Assembly (NCBI RefSeq): GCF_000774145.1
Contig: NZ_KN322966.1
Span: 104,032 to 168,031, forward strand
DNA length: 64,000 nt
Direction of reading: 5' to 3'
Source of the DNA: Pseudomonas mediterranea CFBP 5447
Lineage (GTDB): Bacteria; Pseudomonadota; Gammaproteobacteria; Pseudomonadales; Pseudomonadaceae
Shown: positions 43,728 through 54,327 of the stretch, one piece after another
How positions within the stretch are numbered: position 1 is the stretch's first letter
Layout of the letters: each line of letters starts with the position of its first letter
Notes under the pieces: generated by a model
Seen by the model: the letters and a program-made list of their open reading frames with translations, nothing else
Databases searched by the model: none
What the model was told of the DNA's origin: nothing
Translations under genes and position numbers: made by a program

Positions 43728-44666
43728 ATGTCTGCTTCCCTCGCATTCGTCTTTCCAGGACAGGGCTCGCAGTCCCTCGGCATGCTGGCCGAACTGGGCG
43801 CGCAATACCCGCTGATCCTCGAAACATTCAAAGAAGCGTCCGATGCACTCGGCTATGACTTGTGGGCACTGACCCAGCAAGGGCCTGAAGAGCAGCTCAA
43901 TCAAACCGATAAAACCCAACCGGCCATCCTGACCGCCTCGGTCGCCCTCTGGCGCCTGTGGCTGGCAGAAGGCGGCGCGCGTCCGGCCTTCGTTGCCGGT
44001 CATAGCCTGGGGGAATACAGCGCCCTCGTGGCTGCGGGCAGCCTGAGCCTGGGCGACGCGGTGAAACTGGTGGAGCGCCGTGGCCAGTTGATGCAGGAGG
44101 CCGTTCCGGCCGGGCAGGGCGGCATGGCCGCGATCCTCGGCCTGGACGATGCCGACGTGCTGGCAGCCTGTGCCGAAGCGGCCCAGGGCGATGTGGTCAG
44201 TGCGGTGAACTTCAACTCCCCCGGCCAGGTCGTGATCGCCGGCGCCAAGGCGGCAGTCGAGCGTGCCATCGAAGGTTGCAAGGCCCGTGGTGCCAAGCGT
44301 GCCATGCCATTGCCGGTCAGCGTGCCGTCGCACTGTGAATTGATGCGTCCTGCCGCCGAGCGCTTCGCCGAGTCCATTGCCGCCATTGACTGGCAGGCAC
44401 CGCAGATTCCCGTGGTGCAGAACGTCAGCGCCGATGTGGCGCCGGACCTCGAGACCCTCAAGCGCGACCTGCTGGAACAACTCTACAAGCCGGTTCGCTG
44501 GGTCGAATCGGTGCAGACCCTGGCGGCCAGGGGCGCGACCGAACTGGTCGAGTGTGGCCCTGGCAAGGTGCTGGCCGGTCTGAACAAACGCTGCGCCGAA
44601 GGCGTGTCGACTTCCAACCTCAACACCCCAGACGCTTTCGCTGCCGCCCGTGCAGCGCAGGCCTGA
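43728..44666 (+). CDS. fabD: Malonyl-CoA-ACP transacylase FabD
   Basis: 312 residues. FVFPGQGSQSLGM at the N-terminus, catalytic Ser in AGHSLGEYSAL (about residue 92), and the His in VSVPSHCELM (about residue 204) define FabD, which loads malonyl groups on ACP. An AGGGG site precedes the start. fabG follows after 15 nt. Confidence 0.97.
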   Translation: MSASLAFVFPGQGSQSLGMLAELGAQYPLILETFKEASDALGYDLWALTQQGPEEQLNQTDKTQPAILTASVALWRLWLAEGGARPAFVAGHSLGEYSALVAAGSLSLGDAVKLVERRGQLMQEAVPAGQGGMAAILGLDDADVLAACAEAAQGDVVSAVNFNSPGQVVIAGAKAAVERAIEGCKARGAKRAMPLPVSVPSHCELMRPAAERFAESIAAIDWQAPQIPVVQNVSADVAPDLETLKRDLLEQLYKPVRWVESVQTLAARGATELVECGPGKVLAGLNKRCAEGVSTSNLNTPDAFAAARAAQA

Positions 44667-44681
44667 ACAGGAGAAGCTTGC

Positions 44682-45425
44682 ATGAGTCTGCAAGGTAAAG
44701 TTGCACTGGTGACCGGTGCAAGCCGCGGCATCGGCCAGGCCATTGCCCTTGAGCTGGGCCGTCAAGGCGCCATCGTTGTCGGCACCGCGACTTCCGCTTC
44801 GGGTGCCGAGCGTATCGCCGCGACCCTGAAGGAAAACGGTATTCAAGGCACGGGGCTTGAGCTGAACGTCACCAGCGACGAATCCGTTGCGGCGGTATTG
44901 GCCAGCATCCAGGAGCAGTTCGGTGTCCCGGCTATCCTGGTCAATAATGCCGGTATCACTCGTGATAACCTCATGATGCGCATGAAAGATGACGAATGGT
45001 TCGACGTAGTCGACACCAACCTGAACAGTCTGTACCGGCTGTCCAAGGGCGTCCTGCGCGGCATGACCAAGGCCCGTTGGGGCCGGATCATCAGCATCGG
45101 TTCGGTTGTGGGTGCCATGGGCAACGCAGGCCAAGTAAACTATGCTGCGGCCAAGGCCGGTCTGGAAGGTTTCAGCCGTGCACTGGCGCGTGAAGTGGGT
45201 TCGCGCTCGATTACGGTAAACTCGGTCGCACCGGGTTTCATCGACACCGACATGACCCGCGAACTGCCGGAAGCACAGCGTGAAGCCTTGTTGACACAAA
45301 TTCCGCTGGGGCGCCTGGGGCAGGCTGAAGAGATCGCGTCCGTGGTCGCTTTTCTTGCATCCGACGCTGCGGCATACGTGACTGGGGCTACAATCCCGGT
45401 GAACGGCGGGATGTACATGAGTTAA
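44682..45425 (+). CDS. fabG: 3-oxoacyl-ACP reductase FabG
   Basis: 247 residues, a classical SDR. NADPH-binding TGASRGIGQA (residues 12-21), NNAG, and catalytic Ser in ISIGSVVGAMG, with Tyr154 and Lys158 in NYAAAKAG. It reduces 3-oxoacyl-ACP in each elongation cycle. An AGGAG ribosome site precedes the start. Confidence 0.97.
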   Translation: MSLQGKVALVTGASRGIGQAIALELGRQGAIVVGTATSASGAERIAATLKENGIQGTGLELNVTSDESVAAVLASIQEQFGVPAILVNNAGITRDNLMMRMKDDEWFDVVDTNLNSLYRLSKGVLRGMTKARWGRIISIGSVVGAMGNAGQVNYAAAKAGLEGFSRALAREVGSRSITVNSVAPGFIDTDMTRELPEAQREALLTQIPLGRLGQAEEIASVVAFLASDAAAYVTGATIPVNGGMYMS

Positions 45426-45615
45426 ATGTGACGGATTGCTTCAAAAAAATGTCATACGAGCTGTCTAAAATCCGTTATAAAGCTGCAACTTATTTATAGG
45501 CGGCTGGCCGTCAGGGTTCGAAGGGAAAGCTTTCGGTTGAAAAATCGAAAAGCCTTTCTATACACTTACCCACCGGCCAGTTGCCTGAATTGTCCATTAG
45601 GAGTGAAAACAAGGT

Positions 45616-45852
45616 ATGAGCACCATCGAAGAGCGCGTCAAGAAAATCGTTGCCGAGCAACTGGGCGTTAAGGAAGATGAAGTCAAGAATGAAGCATCTT
45701 TCGTTGAAGACCTGGGTGCCGACTCCCTTGACACCGTTGAGCTGGTGATGGCTCTGGAAGAGGAATTCGAGACCGAAATCCCTGACGAAGAAGCTGAAAA
45801 AATCACTACTGTTCAGCTGGCTATCGACTACGTAAACAAGCACCAAGGCTGA
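45616..45852 (+). CDS. acpP: Acyl carrier protein
   Basis: 78 residues, [20 protein letters not shown]..., with the phosphopantetheine serine at position 37 in [12 protein letters not shown]. It is separated from fabG by 190 nt and followed by a terminator, so it is probably also transcribed alone at high level, as in other bacteria. The upstream gap holds TATAAA near 45476 as a possible -10, with only a weak -35. AGGAG precedes the start. Confidence 0.98.
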   Translation: MSTIEERVKKIVAEQLGVKEDEVKNEASFVEDLGADSLDTVELVMALEEEFETEIPDEEAEKITTVQLAIDYVNKHQG

Positions 45853-45881
45853 TTGTTTCCAGTCGTTGCTTGCTGTCATGG

Positions 45882-45919
45882 AAAAACCGCACTGCCATCA
45901 CGGCGTGCGGTTTTTTCTT
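45882..45919 (+). terminator. Rho-independent terminator after acpP
   Basis: Stem AACCGCAC (45885-45892) and GTGCGGTT (45905-45912) followed by T-rich TTTTCTTT. It lies between acpP and fabF. Confidence 0.92.
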
Positions 45920-45960
45920 TAGGTCTGATGAAAAGTCGTCATTAGAAAAAGGAGAGTGCT

Positions 45961-47205
45961 GTGTCGCGTAGACGCGTCGTAGTCACCGGTATGGGTATGT
46001 TGTCGCCACTGGGCACGGATGTGCCGAGCAGTTGGCAGGGCATTCTGGCTGGCCGTAGTGGCATTGGTCTGATCGAACACACCGACCTTTCTGCCTATTC
46101 CACCCGTTTTGGCGGCTCGGTAAAGGGCTTCAATGTCGAGGAATACCTGTCGGTCAAGGAAGCCCGCAAGCTCGACCTGTTCATCCAGTACGGCCTGGCA
46201 GCCGGTTTTCAGGCGGTGCGCAACGCCGGCCTGGAAGTCACCGATGCCAACCGTGAACGCATCGGCGTGGCCATGGGATCGGGTATTGGCGGCTTGACCA
46301 ATATCGAAGAAACCAGCCGCACGCTGCACGATTCGGGACCGCGACGGATTTCTCCATTCTTCGTGCCGGGCTCGATCATCAATATGATTTCCGGTTTCCT
46401 GTCCATCCACCTCGGGGCACAGGGACCCAACTACGCCATTGCCACGGCATGTACCACGGGTACCCATTGCATCGGCATGGCGGCGCGCAACATCATGTAC
46501 GACGAAGCCGACGTGATGATCGCCGGCGGCGCCGAGATGGCGGCTTGTGGCCTCGGTATGGGCGGCTTTGGTGCCTCCCGTGCACTGTCGACCCGCAACG
46601 ACGAGCCGACCCGTGCCAGCCGGCCTTGGGACAAGGGCCGCGATGGCTTCGTACTGTCCGACGGTGCCGGTGCGCTGGTACTCGAAGAGCTGGAACACGC
46701 CAAGGCGCGTGGCGCGACCATCTATGCCGAACTGGTTGGCTTTGGTACCAGCGGTGATGCGTATCACATGACCTCGCCGCCAGCGGATGGCGCCGGTGCT
46801 GCCCGCTGCATCGCCAATGCCCTGCGTGACGCGAAGGTCAACAGCGAGCAGGTGCAATACATCAACGCCCATGGCACCTCGACCCCGGCCGGCGACCTCG
46901 CCGAAGCCCAGGCGATCAAGACCGTGTTCGGCGAACATGCCTACAAACTGGCTGTCAGCTCGACCAAGTCGATGACCGGTCACTTGCTGGGCGCCGCGGG
47001 CGCGGTGGAAGCGATCTTCAGCGTGCTGGCGATCAACAGCCAGGTTGCGCCGCCGACCATCAACCTCGACGAGCCGGACGAAGGTTGCGACCTGGACTTC
47101 GTTCCGCACACCGCCCGAGGCATGGACATCGATGTGGTGCTGTCCAACTCCTTCGGCTTTGGCGGTACCAACGGCTCGCTGGTGTTCCGCCGGTTTGCCG
47201 GTTGA
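45961..47205 (+). CDS. fabF: 3-oxoacyl-ACP synthase II FabF
   Basis: 414 residues from a GTG start with GGAG six bases upstream. The Cys-His-His triad is visible: Cys164 in [12 protein letters not shown], His304 in [11 protein letters not shown] and His341 in [10 protein letters not shown]. FabF elongates acyl-ACP and controls unsaturated chain length. Its stop overlaps the pabC start by one base. Confidence 0.97.
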   Translation: MSRRRVVVTGMGMLSPLGTDVPSSWQGILAGRSGIGLIEHTDLSAYSTRFGGSVKGFNVEEYLSVKEARKLDLFIQYGLAAGFQAVRNAGLEVTDANRERIGVAMGSGIGGLTNIEETSRTLHDSGPRRISPFFVPGSIINMISGFLSIHLGAQGPNYAIATACTTGTHCIGMAARNIMYDEADVMIAGGAEMAACGLGMGGFGASRALSTRNDEPTRASRPWDKGRDGFVLSDGAGALVLEELEHAKARGATIYAELVGFGTSGDAYHMTSPPADGAGAARCIANALRDAKVNSEQVQYINAHGTSTPAGDLAEAQAIKTVFGEHAYKLAVSSTKSMTGHLLGAAGAVEAIFSVLAINSQVAPPTINLDEPDEGCDLDFVPHTARGMDIDVVLSNSFGFGGTNGSLVFRRFAG

Positions 47206-48020
47206 TGGACAGCTGGGTCGACGGTCAGCCGGCTGACGTTCTGTCGCTGAAGGATCGCGGCCTGGCCTATGGCGATGGGTTGTTCGAAACCATCGCCGTG
47301 CGCAATGGCGAACCGGTGTTGCTGGAACGTCATCTGCGGCGGCTCGAGCTGGGCTGCCAGCGGCTGGCGCTCAATCTCGACAACGGCGCATTGCGGGCTG
47401 AACTGAACGCCTACGCGCAACGCCTGGGTGACGGCGTGCTGAAGCTGATCGTGACCCGTGGCGATAGCCTGCGCGGCTACGCCGCCGATCCCTCGGCCCG
47501 GGTGCGGCGCATCCTGCAAGGGAATCCGCCGGCTGCCTATCCTGCTGCCCATGCCGAGCAGGGCGTTGCCCTGTTTCCTTGTGCCACTCGCTTGTCCGAG
47601 CAGCCATTGCTGGCTGGCCTCAAACACCTCAATCGTCTTGAACAGGTCATGGCTCGCGCCGAGTGGAGCGATTCGGAGCACGCCGAAGGCCTGATGCTGG
47701 ATACGTCCGGGCGGGTGATCGAAGGGGTCTTCAGCAACCTGTTTATCGTGCGCGATGACGTGTTGATAACGGCTGACCTGAGTCGGTGCGGCGTGGCTGG
47801 GGTGATGCGTGCCGAATTATTGTTTCAGGCCGAGTCAGAGGGTATCGCCACGCAAGTGACCGATATCCGCCTCGAGCAGCTGCAGCAGGCCGATGAGGTC
47901 TTTGTCTGCAACAGCGTGTATGGCGTGTGGCCGGTACGCGCATGCGGTTCGACGCGCTGGTCGGCCGGGCCGCTCACCCGTAAACTGCAGACCCTTGCCC
48001 GCGCGTTATTGGATGTTTGA
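47205..48020 (+). CDS. pabC: Aminodeoxychorismate lyase PabC
   Basis: 271 residues, fold-type IV PLP enzyme. DRGLAYGDGLFETIAV, the PLP-lysine in LAGLKHLNRLEQVMAR, and GRVIEGVFSNLFIV match PabC. It produces p-aminobenzoate for folate. It starts on the last base of fabF (TGATG), with GTG-started mltG 3 nt after it. Confidence 0.95.
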   Translation: MDSWVDGQPADVLSLKDRGLAYGDGLFETIAVRNGEPVLLERHLRRLELGCQRLALNLDNGALRAELNAYAQRLGDGVLKLIVTRGDSLRGYAADPSARVRRILQGNPPAAYPAAHAEQGVALFPCATRLSEQPLLAGLKHLNRLEQVMARAEWSDSEHAEGLMLDTSGRVIEGVFSNLFIVRDDVLITADLSRCGVAGVMRAELLFQAESEGIATQVTDIRLEQLQQADEVFVCNSVYGVWPVRACGSTRWSAGPLTRKLQTLARALLDV

Positions 48021-48023
48021 TTC

Positions 48024-49184
48024 GTGAGACGTAAATTCTTGCTGTTGCTGGAAACCGGTCTGGTTCTGGCAGGGCTGCTGTGGGGCGCTTCGGCCTGGAA
48101 GATTCATTCGGCGTTGCAACAGCCGTTGAACATCACCCAGGAAGAACTGCTGGAGATTCCCAACGGGACCACCCCGACCAAGACCCTCTATCGCCTCGAG
48201 GCCGACGGCCTGATCAAGGATGCGTTCTGGCTGAGGGTGTATTGGCGCTTCAATCTCGCCGGCCAGCCCCTGCACTCCGGTGAGTACCGGATGGTGCCGG
48301 GCATGACCATGGAAAACCTGATCGGCGTATGGAAACGCGGCGAAGTGGTGCAGTACAGCGTGACGCTGGTGGAAGGCTGGAATTTCCGTCAGGTCCGTGC
48401 GGCGCTGGCCAAGGATGAAAAACTCCAGCAGACCCTCACCGGCCTCAGCGACAGCGAGGTGATGGATCGGCTGGGCCATTCTGGTGTATTCCCCGAAGGA
48501 CGGTTTTTCCCGGATACCTATCGCTTCGTGCGCGGGACGTCCGACGTCGATCTGCTGAACAAGGCCTATGGCCGGCTTGAAGACGTGCTGGCCAAGGAAT
48601 GGGCCGAGCGTGCTGCCGATGTGCCTTACACCCAGCCCTACCAGGCGCTGATCATGGCCTCCCTGGTGGAAAAGGAAACCGGCGTACCGCAGGAGCGTAG
48701 CCAGATCGCCGGTGTGTTCGTGCGGCGCCTGCGCATGGGCATGCTGTTGCAGACCGACCCCACAGTGATCTACGGCCTGGGCGAACGCTACACCGGCAAA
48801 CTCACCCGCGCCCATCTGAAAGAAGAGAATCCCTACAACACCTACATGGTCCCTGGGCTACCGCCGACGCCGATTGCAATGGTGGGGCGCGAGGCGATTC
48901 ACGCCGCGTTGAATCCGGCCTCGGGCAACAGCCTGTACTTCGTGGCGCGCGGGGATGGCAGCCACGTGTTTTCCGACAATCTGGATGAGCACAACAACGC
49001 GGTGCGCGAATACCAGCTCAAGCGTCGCGCCGACTATCGCTCCAGCCCGGCTCCGGCTACGCTGGACGACTCGGCGCCGATTCCCGCTGCCTCGCCCGAT
49101 ACGGCTCCCGAAGCCTTGCCCCAGGTGCCACCCGAGAAGCCCGCTCCCGAACCGAATGCTGACGAGCTCCCGAGCCCGCAATGA
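48024..49184 (+). CDS. mltG: Endolytic transglycosylase MltG
   Basis: 386 residues from GTG. One N-terminal transmembrane helix (about 4-25), a LysM-like region, and the YceG catalytic domain with LIMASLVEKETGVPQERSQIAGVFVRRL (catalytic Glu in VEKE) and LQTDPTVIYGLG. The Pro/Ala/Glu-rich C-terminal tail (about 340-386) is extra. MltG cleaves nascent glycan strands. Confidence 0.95.
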   Translation: MRRKFLLLLETGLVLAGLLWGASAWKIHSALQQPLNITQEELLEIPNGTTPTKTLYRLEADGLIKDAFWLRVYWRFNLAGQPLHSGEYRMVPGMTMENLIGVWKRGEVVQYSVTLVEGWNFRQVRAALAKDEKLQQTLTGLSDSEVMDRLGHSGVFPEGRFFPDTYRFVRGTSDVDLLNKAYGRLEDVLAKEWAERAADVPYTQPYQALIMASLVEKETGVPQERSQIAGVFVRRLRMGMLLQTDPTVIYGLGERYTGKLTRAHLKEENPYNTYMVPGLPPTPIAMVGREAIHAALNPASGNSLYFVARGDGSHVFSDNLDEHNNAVREYQLKRRADYRSSPAPATLDDSAPIPAASPDTAPEALPQVPPEKPAPEPNADELPSPQ

Positions 49185-49194
49185 CTCTGATTAA

Positions 49195-50815
<1,621 letters not shown>

Positions 50816-50866
50816 CAGATATCGCCAGGGCTCCTAGACTCTGTTCAATTCGCAGCGGAGATCAGC

Positions 50867-51223
50867 ATGAACGAACCTGTCAGTCCCGGACCGCGCAACG
50901 GCATCCTGTCCCTGGCCATCAAGGACAAGTCGGTGCTTTACGCCGCCTACATGCCTTTCATCAGGAATGGCGGCCTGTTCATCCCCACCAACAAGCATTA
51001 TCGACTGGGGGATGAGGTGTTCATGCTGTTGAGCCTGATGGATGAGCCGGAGAAGATCCCGGTCGCCGGCAAGGTGATCTGGATGACCCCCAAAGGCGCC
51101 CAGGGCAACCGCGCGGCCGGCGTCGGCGTACAGTTCAATGACGGCGACAGCTCGGCCCGCAATCAGATTGAAACCCACCTGGCCGGAACCCTGAAGTCCG
51201 ACCGTCCCACCCATACGATGTAG
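50867..51223 (+). CDS. pilZ: PilZ-domain protein, type IV pilus factor PilZ
   Basis: 118 residues, very like the founding P. aeruginosa PilZ (IKDKSVLYAAYMPFI, NGGLFIPTNKHY, VAGKVIWMTPKGAQGNRAAGVGVQF). It lacks the RxxxR c-di-GMP-binding motif, as does that protein, so it probably acts by protein contact in type IVa pilus function. The gene order holB-pilZ-tatD is conserved. Its link to the Tad pili in this window is not supported. Confidence 0.94.
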   Translation: MNEPVSPGPRNGILSLAIKDKSVLYAAYMPFIRNGGLFIPTNKHYRLGDEVFMLLSLMDEPEKIPVAGKVIWMTPKGAQGNRAAGVGVQFNDGDSSARNQIETHLAGTLKSDRPTHTM

Positions 51224-51234
51224 CCCGAGCCTTT

Positions 51235-52029
51235 ATGCTTGTAGATTCCCATTGTCACCTCGACCGTCTCGACCTGGCCGCCCATGGCGGTTCCCTGGAT
51301 GCAGCGTTGGATGTTGCCCGCCAGCGGGGCGTCGGACACTTCCTGTGCATCGGTGTCAGCGCCGACAACGCCGCCGACGTCAAGGTCCTGGCCGAGCGAT
51401 ATGAAGACGTCGATTGTTCGGTCGGCGTCCATCCGCTGGATGTCCAGCCCGATGCCGCGCCGGCCCTGGACTGGCTGTTGCGCGAACTCGACCATCCGCG
51501 AGTCGTCGCCATCGGTGAAACCGGCCTGGATTATCACTACGAGCCGGAAGCCGCCGAGGTGCAGCAGGCTTCATTCCGCCTGCACCTGGAAGCCGCGAAG
51601 CAGACCGGCAAGCCGGTGATCATCCACACCCGGGGTGCACGAGCCGACACCCTGGCCTTGCTGCGCGACGCCGCGCTGCCCCAGGCCGGCGTGCTGCACT
51701 GTTTTACCGAAGACTGGGACATGGCCAAGGCGGCGCTGGACATGGGCTATTACATTTCCCTGTCCGGGATCGTCACGTTCCGCAACGCCGATGCCCTGCG
51801 CGACGTCGCCAGCAAAGTGCCGGCCGACCGCCTGCTGGTGGAGACCGATTCGCCGTACCTGGCCCCGATCCCCTATCGCGGCAAACCGAATCTTCCGCAA
51901 TACGTACGGGAAGTGGCGGAGTTCCTGGCGATGCTGCGTGGCGAATCCTACGAGCGGTTCGCGGACCAGACGACCGAGAACTTCAAGCGGTTGTTCCCGC
52001 AGGCGCATGTCCGGTCGCTACAGGCTTGA
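51235..52029 (+). CDS. TatD-family metal-dependent hydrolase
   Basis: 264 residues. Metal ligands lie in VDSHCHLDRL (His6 and His8) and IGETGLDYHY, with HTRGA, HCFTEDWD and LVETDSPYLAP in order. This matches YcfH-type TatD hydrolases; proposed activities include 3'-5' exonuclease or D-aminoacyl-tRNA hydrolysis. It is convergent with the candidate RgsA RNA. Confidence 0.94.
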   Translation: MLVDSHCHLDRLDLAAHGGSLDAALDVARQRGVGHFLCIGVSADNAADVKVLAERYEDVDCSVGVHPLDVQPDAAPALDWLLRELDHPRVVAIGETGLDYHYEPEAAEVQQASFRLHLEAAKQTGKPVIIHTRGARADTLALLRDAALPQAGVLHCFTEDWDMAKAALDMGYYISLSGIVTFRNADALRDVASKVPADRLLVETDSPYLAPIPYRGKPNLPQYVREVAEFLAMLRGESYERFADQTTENFKRLFPQAHVRSLQA

Positions 52030-52038
52030 ATTTCGAAC

Positions 52039-52157
52039 AAAAAAAACCCGGGTTCTGGGGGGTGAATCCGGGTTAAGACCATTAGGAGTAAAACAAAGGC
52101 ACGCGGTCCTTTGGTACCTTTATCGGCGCGTCACTTGGGGGAGATGTCGCGCCGACA
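52039..52157 (-). ncRNA. rgsA: Candidate RgsA (P16) small RNA
   Basis: On the minus strand a transcript of about 119 nt would run from near 52157 to a T run at 52046-52039. The end is a strong terminator: AACCCGG and CCGGGTT arms (complement of 52047-52075) followed by eight T. The promoter has CAATACT (complement of 52163-52169), close to the RpoS-type -10 CTATACT. RgsA, an RpoS-dependent Pseudomonas small RNA of about 120 nt, lies next to tatD (PA2958.1/PA2959) in P. aeruginosa, convergent to it, as here. Identity rests on position, length, promoter type and terminator. Confidence 0.78.
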
Positions 52158-52162
52158 GTTCA

Positions 52163-52169
52163 AGTATTG
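52163..52169 (-). promoter_or_regulatory. RpoS-like -10 of the RgsA candidate
   Basis: CAATACT on the minus strand, one mismatch from CTATACT, with the transcript start expected six to eight bases downstream near 52157. No strong -35 was seen, which is common for RpoS promoters. Confidence 0.55.
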
Positions 52170-52412
52170 ATCAGGAAACCCGCGCGTCCAGTTTGCCCGG
52201 GGCGGTTTTTAAACAAATTTGGAATACGCTCGCTTCGGATAGGTTCTCACTGTCGTCAGCGGTTGCCGGGGCGACGCGATGGCGTAAGCCGCAGTGAGCC
52301 AATGTTGTACGATTTTCGGAAGAACTACCGTCGGGAACGGATGATCCGTGCATTTTTGCGTAAGTTAGGCATAATACCCGGCTTCGAATTTTGACCTTCA
52401 GACCTTTTTCTT

Positions 52413-53051
52413 ATGCACAAAGAACCTCGTAAGGTCCGTGAGTTTCGCCGCCGCGAGCAGGAAATTCTCGACACCGCGCTCAAGTTGTTCCTCGACCAGG
52501 GCGAAGACAGCGTCACCGTCGAGATGATTGCGGATGCCGTGGGTATCGGCAAAGGCACGATCTATAAACATTTCAAATCCAAGGCGGAGATCTACCTGCG
52601 CCTGATGCTCGATTACGAGCGCGATTTGAACGAATTGCTGCATTCTGCGGATGTGGACAAGGACAAGGAGGCGCTGTCCCGGGCCTACTTCGAATTCCGC
52701 ATGCGCGATCCCCAGCGCTACCGCTTGTTCGACCGCCTGGAAGAGAAGGTGGTCAAGGGCAACCAGGTACCGGAGATGGTCGAGGAGCTTCACAAGATCC
52801 GCGCTTCGAACTTCGAGCGCCTGACGTTGCTGATCAAGGGCCGGATCAGCGAAGGCAAGCTCGAAGACGTGCCGCCTTACTTCCACTACTGCGCTGCCTG
52901 GGCGTTGGTGCATGGTGCGGTGGCGTTGTACCACTCGCCGTTCTGGAGCAACGTGCTGGAGGATCAGGAAGGTTTCTTCCAGTTCCTGATGGACATTGGT
53001 GTGCGCATGGGCAACAAGCGCAAGCGTGATACAGACGTCCCGAACAACTGA
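52413..53051 (+). CDS. TetR-family transcriptional regulator (PA2957-like)
   Basis: 212 residues. The N-terminal TetR helix-turn-helix (about 12-60) reads FLDQGEDSVTVEMIADAVG then IGKGTIYKHFKSKAEIYLRL. The larger C-terminal ligand-binding domain has no assignable inducer. It corresponds to PA2957 in order. The ATG has no good Shine-Dalgarno (CCTTTTTCTTATG), so start assignment rests on the N-terminal match. Confidence 0.9.
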   Translation: MHKEPRKVREFRRREQEILDTALKLFLDQGEDSVTVEMIADAVGIGKGTIYKHFKSKAEIYLRLMLDYERDLNELLHSADVDKDKEALSRAYFEFRMRDPQRYRLFDRLEEKVVKGNQVPEMVEELHKIRASNFERLTLLIKGRISEGKLEDVPPYFHYCAAWALVHGAVALYHSPFWSNVLEDQEGFFQFLMDIGVRMGNKRKRDTDVPNN

Positions 53052-53067
53052 CATTCACCTGTCTGAT

Positions 53068-53093
53068 TGCGCCATGTCTGCTTACATGGCGCA
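53068..53093. other. Perfect hairpin between the TetR gene and moaA
   Basis: TGCGCCATGT (53068-53077) and ACATGGCGCA (53084-53093) form a perfect 10-bp stem with a 6-nt loop, 17 nt after the TetR stop. There is no T run, so it may act as mRNA 3' protection or a weak terminator. Confidence 0.6.
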
Positions 53094-53186
53094 GTGCCCC
53101 AGTAATATACTCAGGCTTGGGTCTTGCGAAAACCTGAATTCTAGGTCAAGTTTCGTAGGCCGATTTTTCTTTCGCCGGAGTCATCC

Positions 53187-54155
53187 ATGATCGTTGACCG
53201 TCAGGGCAGGCGTTTCCGCAATCTGCGGATCAGCCTGACTTCCGCCTGCAATTACGCCTGCACCTATTGCGTGCCCGACGGCAAGCGCCTGGTGGCGGCG
53301 CAGGACGAGTTGTCGGCCGAAGCGATGGCGCGCGGCGTGGCCTACCTGATCGAAGCGGCCGGCATCGAGCGACTGCGCATCACCGGCGGTGAGCCGCTGG
53401 TCAGTCCCAAGCTCGAACGCTTCATGGCGGCGGTGGGGCAGATGGGCCTGGAGGACATCAGCCTGACCACCAACGGCCAGTTGCTGGCGAAGAAGCTGCC
53501 TTTGCTGGTGGACGCAGGCATCCGCCGCATCAACGTTTCCCTCGACACCCTGGACCCCGCCGCGTTTCGCAGCATCGCCCGGGGCGGCGACCTGGCGACC
53601 GTGCTTGACGGCATGGACCAGGCCCATGCGGCGGGCATGAAGATCAAGGTCAACATGGTGCCGTTGCGCGGGCAGAATCTGGATCAGGTCATGCCATTGC
53701 TGGAATATTGCCTGGCGCGTGGCTATGAGTTGCGCTTCATCGAATTGATGCGCATGGGACACCTGGCCCGTGATTCCAATGCGTTCTTGCAGCAGTTTGT
53801 CAGCCTGCAACAACTGCTGAGCCTGATCGGCGACCAGTACGAATACCTGCAAGCCGACGCGCCGGTGGATGCGACGGCGGTGCGCTATGAGATTCCTGGA
53901 ATGGGTTATTTCGGTGTGATCGCCAACGAAAGCGTGCCTTTCTGCCGTACTTGCTCGCGGTTGCGGTTGTCTTCCACAGGCTGGTTGCATGGTTGCCTGT
54001 CCTCGAGCAACCGTCACTTCATCGGCGACCTGCTGGACAAGCCTCGTCACCAGGCGCTGCCTGCCCTGCAGCGGCTGCTGGTCAAGGCGTTGGGGGACAA
54101 GCAGGAAGTGGCGTTCTCCGGGGGCGCGACCATCATGAAGATCATCGGCGGCTGA
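53187..54155 (+). CDS. moaA: GTP 3',8-cyclase MoaA
   Basis: 322 residues, a radical SAM enzyme of molybdenum cofactor synthesis. The SAM cluster is C21-x3-C25-x2-C28 (CNYACTYC), with ITGGEPL; a second [4Fe-4S] site is Cys253, Cys256 and Cys270 (CRTCSRLRLSSTGWLHGC). The C-terminus ends in Gly-Gly, as required for activation in known MoaA. The protein could support the molybdenum hydroxylase cassette about 20 kb upstream. GGAG precedes the ATG. Confidence 0.93.
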   Translation: MIVDRQGRRFRNLRISLTSACNYACTYCVPDGKRLVAAQDELSAEAMARGVAYLIEAAGIERLRITGGEPLVSPKLERFMAAVGQMGLEDISLTTNGQLLAKKLPLLVDAGIRRINVSLDTLDPAAFRSIARGGDLATVLDGMDQAHAAGMKIKVNMVPLRGQNLDQVMPLLEYCLARGYELRFIELMRMGHLARDSNAFLQQFVSLQQLLSLIGDQYEYLQADAPVDATAVRYEIPGMGYFGVIANESVPFCRTCSRLRLSSTGWLHGCLSSSNRHFIGDLLDKPRHQALPALQRLLVKALGDKQEVAFSGGATIMKIIGG

Positions 54156-54160
54156 TCCTA

Positions 54161-54231
54161 CGCAATCGCGGGCAAGCCTTGCTCCCACTGGTACGGTGCT
54201 TACCCTGTGGGAGCAAGGCTTGCCCGCGATT
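54161..54231. repeat. REP-like inverted pair (GGGCAAGCC variant)
   Basis: AATCGCGGGCAAGCCTTGCT followed by CCCAC at about 54164-54188, mirrored by GTGGGAGCAAGGCTTGCCCG followed by CGATT at about 54207-54231. It begins 6 nt after moaA. This is the second REP variant in the window (GGGCAAGCC core). Confidence 0.85.
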
Positions 54232-54327
54232 ACATTGCTCCAATCAACCCATTTTCATTGAGCTGGCGCAAAAGCTGCATTCAACGGCCATTCGCCGGTT
54301 TTCCGACACCGGTTTCTGGAGGGTAGG

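Larger units (their letters stand above)
52030..52412. other. 383-nt region between tatD and the TetR gene
   Basis: No protein gene is supported. The first third holds a minus-strand small RNA candidate (RgsA). The rest, 52170-52412, is the upstream region of the TetR gene; CATAAT at about 52369 is a possible -10. Small frames here lack ribosome sites. Confidence 0.55.

Noticed and set aside
43689..45299. 536-codon minus-strand frame opposite fabD and fabG
   Set aside because: Shadow of two well-identified genes, no ribosome site, no recognisable domain.
50867..51223. PilZ protein as a c-di-GMP receptor for the Tad pili
   Set aside because: It lacks the RxxxR binding motif and lies in the conserved holB-pilZ-tatD core block, matching the type IVa pilus factor.
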